Source: Nocardiopsis_C rhodophaea (GTDB taxonomy: Bacteria > Actinomycetota > Actinomycetes > Streptosporangiales > Streptosporangiaceae). From it: a DNA stretch of 64,000 nucleotides. Positions 61,987-64,000 of this stretch are shown here, in pieces. Below the pieces are notes generated by a model. It was not told the DNA's origin, did not search any database, and saw only the letters and a program-made list of their open reading frames with translations. Position numbers and translations under genes: made by a program. Positions within the stretch are counted from its first letter, which is position 1, and the number at the start of each line of letters is the position of its first letter. The stretch lies in NCBI RefSeq assembly GCF_039530945.1, contig NZ_BAAAPC010000010.1, positions 124,001 to 188,000 of the forward strand. Direction: 5' to 3'.

Positions 61987-63111
61987 ATGGCAGGGATTTT
62001 CGCGGGTGATCCCACAGTGGCGGCGGTCGTGTTCCCGGGGGCCGCGCTGGGCATCCTTTTGGGTACCGCGCTGTTCTTCGCGCGCCACCATCAGCGCTAT
62101 GGGCCGATGCGCGGCTGGCCCGGGCAGGTCGGCCTCATCACGGTGCTGGTCGGCGTTGGCGTGGCGGCCTACGCCGTCTACCCGCTGCCGCGCGGCGTCG
62201 ATGGCCTGTGCGCTATCAGCGGCGGCGCCGCCCCGCGGTTCGGCCCGCTGGCCGTGCTCCAGACGGCGCCCCTGGCGTGGCCCTCCGCCGCGCATATCGC
62301 GCTCGCCGCCGGTGTCTACGCGGCCGTCGGCCTGCTCGCCCGCTACCGCTACCGGCGCGGTGCGGTGTTCGCCGGCGCGCTCGGGCTCCTGCTCGCCCTG
62401 CTGATCGAGGCGGTGCAGTTGACCGGGGTGCTCGGGCTCTATCCGTGCGCGTACCGGGTCGCGGCCGTCGACGACGTCGTCCTCGGCGGACTGGGAGCGC
62501 TCGCCGGATGGCTGGTCGGCACCGCCGCGGTTCGCTGGCTGCCGCGTCCCTGGCCCGGCGCGATGGCCGACATGATGCCGCCCGCGATCTCCCGCCGCCT
62601 CCTGGGCCACGGGCTCGATCTGGGGCTGTGGTGGTCCGGCGCGGGCACGCTGGCCGCCCTGGCGGTGGCCGTCGGCGCGGTTCCGCGGCATGCGGGCGCC
62701 GCGGCGATGGACATCGCCCTCATCGCGCTGGCGGTCCTTCTCGGGCTGGTCGTGCCACTGCTGCGGCGCGACCGCTGCACGCCCGGCCGCGCCTCCGTCC
62801 ACCTCGCGCTCGCGGCTCTTGGCCGTCCCCTGCCGGCCGAGCGGTGGCGGGTGCTGCTGCGCTCGGCGCTGCTCTACACGCCCGTCACCGTGATGTTCGT
62901 GCTCGACCTCCCGTGGTGGGCGCTGGCGGTGGCGGCCCTGCACGGCCTCCCGGCCATGGCCCGCCGCGACCAGACGGGCCTGTCCGACCTGGTGGCCGGG
63001 GTGCGGGTGGTCACTCGCGGCGCCGTCTCCGGCGGGCTGCCCAGGAAGCTGGTGCGCTACTCCGCTCCGCTCGCGCAGGGCCACGACCACGCACCGCAGG
63101 CCGTGGACTGA
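61987..63111 (+). CDS. VanZ-RDD fusion membrane protein
   Basis: The 374-residue protein joins two membrane modules. Residues 1-180 are VanZ-like: five helices with FAGALGLLLALLIEAVQLTGVLG (the conserved E-x-x-Q pair) and RVAAVDDVVLGGLGALAGWLVG (the DDVVL motif). Residues 200-345 are RDD-like: RRLLGHGLDLGLWW and a terminal QTGLSDLVAGVRVV, with the charged motif. VanZ gives low-level teicoplanin resistance in enterococci; RDD proteins include a cation/proton exchanger. The fusion is common in actinobacteria, with unknown role. Start ATG 61987. Confidence 0.87.
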   Translation: MAGIFAGDPTVAAVVFPGAALGILLGTALFFARHHQRYGPMRGWPGQVGLITVLVGVGVAAYAVYPLPRGVDGLCAISGGAAPRFGPLAVLQTAPLAWPSAAHIALAAGVYAAVGLLARYRYRRGAVFAGALGLLLALLIEAVQLTGVLGLYPCAYRVAAVDDVVLGGLGALAGWLVGTAAVRWLPRPWPGAMADMMPPAISRRLLGHGLDLGLWWSGAGTLAALAVAVGAVPRHAGAAAMDIALIALAVLLGLVVPLLRRDRCTPGRASVHLALAALGRPLPAERWRVLLRSALLYTPVTVMFVLDLPWWALAVAALHGLPAMARRDQTGLSDLVAGVRVVTRGAVSGGLPRKLVRYSAPLAQGHDHAPQAVD

Positions 63112-63139
63112 CCGGGAAGCCGTGGGGCGCGGCGCGTTC

Positions 63140-63952
63140 TCAGGTGCCGGTGAACCGCGCGGCGCGCTTCTCCGCGAACGCGCGGGCGCCCTCCTTGGCG
63201 TCGTCCGACGCCATCACCTCCCAGCCGATCCGGTCGGAGACCGGCAGTGCCTCCTCCTCGGCCATCCCCTCGGTCTCGCGGTGGACCCGCAGAATCGCCT
63301 GCACGGCCAGCGGGCCGCAGTCCGCGATCGACGCGGCGGCCGCCCGGGCGGCGTCCAGCGCGGCTCCATCGGGGACGATCCGGGTGACCAGCCCGATGTC
63401 GGCGGCCTCGCGCGCGGTGTAGGAGCGCCCGGTGAGCAGCATGTCCATGGCGTGGGTGTAGGGGATCTGCCGGGCGAGGCGGACGGCGCAGCCGCCCATG
63501 GGGAACAGGCCGCGCCGCGCCTCGTACAGGCCGAACGTCGCGCCGCGCGCCGCGATGCGGATATCGGTGCCCACGAGCAGCTCGGTTCCGCCCGCCACAG
63601 CGGGCCCCTCAACCGCGGCCACCAGCGGCTTGCTCGGCCGCGCCTGCCGGAGCAGGCCCTTCCAGTGGAAGTCCTCGATCTCGGCCGCCCGCCGCCGCAC
63701 CCGGGGGTCCTCGGAGGGGGTGCCCATGGCCTTGAGGTCGGCGCCCGCGCAGAACACTCCGTCCGCTCCGGTCAGGATGCCCACCCGCACCCGGGGCTCG
63801 GAGTCGATGTAGGCGAAGGCGTCCGCCAGTCCGACGAGCATGTCGGTCGAGAGCGCGTTGCGGGCCTCGGGGCGGTGCATGGTCACCGTCACGATGTTGC
63901 CGTCTCTTATCACATGGCAGTGCGGGGTCGAAATAGAAAGAAGCTCGGCCAT
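63140..63952 (-). CDS. Enoyl-CoA hydratase/isomerase (crotonase family)
   Basis: The 270-residue protein has the oxyanion-hole segments GVFCAGADLKAMG and VEGPAVAGGTELLVGTDIRIA, and both catalytic Glu positions (the E of GGTELL and the E in FGLYEARRG), so hydratase activity is plausible. The protein hydrates 2-enoyl-CoA in beta-oxidation-type pathways. ATG 63952 is preceded by CAGGAGGCC. Its upstream promoter continues to the window edge; an AACACCGTT palindrome there (63970-63978) could be a TetR-type site of a different spacing from the four KstR-like sites. Confidence 0.9.
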   Translation of the reverse strand: MAELLSISTPHCHVIRDGNIVTVTMHRPEARNALSTDMLVGLADAFAYIDSEPRVRVGILTGADGVFCAGADLKAMGTPSEDPRVRRRAAEIEDFHWKGLLRQARPSKPLVAAVEGPAVAGGTELLVGTDIRIAARGATFGLYEARRGLFPMGGCAVRLARQIPYTHAMDMLLTGRSYTAREAADIGLVTRIVPDGAALDAARAAAASIADCGPLAVQAILRVHRETEGMAEEEALPVSDRIGWEVMASDDAKEGARAFAEKRAARFTGT

Positions 63953-64000
63953 GTGGCCTCCTGTTTGTGAACACCGTTAACGATGTGAATGGATCCAGCA

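Noticed and set aside
63967..63981. AACACCGTT palindrome upstream of the enoyl-CoA hydratase as a fifth KstR-like site
   Set aside because: The half-sites are three bases apart, not two, and the outer T and A do not fit; it does not match TnnAACnnGTTnnA.

Overview
The window is high-G+C DNA from an actinobacterium. GTG/TTG starts, stop-start overlaps, a conservon operon (cvnABCD), an NAD-glutamate dehydrogenase end and the ftsEX-smpB-ssrA block all fit that. The tmRNA tag ANSKRTEFALAA, identical to the Thermobifida tag as I remember it, points to the Nocardiopsaceae or a close relative; the genus cannot be fixed from the sequence.

Layout. 1-7.4 kb is housekeeping: glutamate dehydrogenase 3' end, prfB, ftsE-ftsX, smpB, a lipoprotein-like penicillin-binding protein that has lost all three catalytic motifs, and ssrA. 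7.4-9.1 kb holds an ABC-F ATPase gene whose leader combines a 7-codon uORF with a long SD-sequestering hairpin. 9.6-20.3 kb holds a small hypothetical, a class V aminotransferase, a Stealth polysaccharide operon (one member a GT4-Stealth fusion), nagA, an FMN reductase behind a conserved-type actinobacterial leader peptide, and a DMT transporter. 20.6-34.6 kb has a fused double acyl-CoA dehydrogenase, then an envelope locus: SGNH hydrolase, polytopic protein, DUF2613 peptide, GT4, AftD-like arabinosyltransferase homologue and a DUF3068 protein. 34.8-36.6 kb is a rifampicin monooxygenase gene with a 19-bp rifamycin-associated element. 36.8-39.9 kb is a tightly overlapped four-gene operon of unknown product (acyl-CoA dehydrogenase-like, PIG-L deacetylase, methyltransferase, GT2). 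39.9-44.1 kb is a sparse accessory stretch with an XRE/aldo-keto reductase pair and a GntR regulator facing three tiny overlapping genes. 44.1-55 kb is a second envelope locus: two methyltransferases, a GT-C-like protein, an acyltransferase, a second DUF3068 protein, then UbiA-type DPPR synthase, DprE1 and DprE2 (decaprenyl-phosphoryl-arabinose synthesis). 55-64 kb has a nitronate monooxygenase-like enzyme, an MpaB/DUF2236 protein, the conservon, a VanZ-RDD protein and an enoyl-CoA hydratase.

How it fits together. Activated arabinose made by DPPR synthase/DprE1/DprE2 is the donor expected for the AftD-like transferase 20 kb away, so the two envelope loci probably serve one arabinose-containing polymer, unexpected if this lineage lacks mycolyl-arabinogalactan. 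Four intergenic sites fit TnnAACnnGTTnnA, the KstR-type operator: ahead of the acyl-CoA dehydrogenase fusion, the nitronate monooxygenase and both divergent promoters of the second envelope locus. They suggest one TetR-family regulator linking lipid catabolism and envelope genes. All calls come from reading the sequence; no searches were run.
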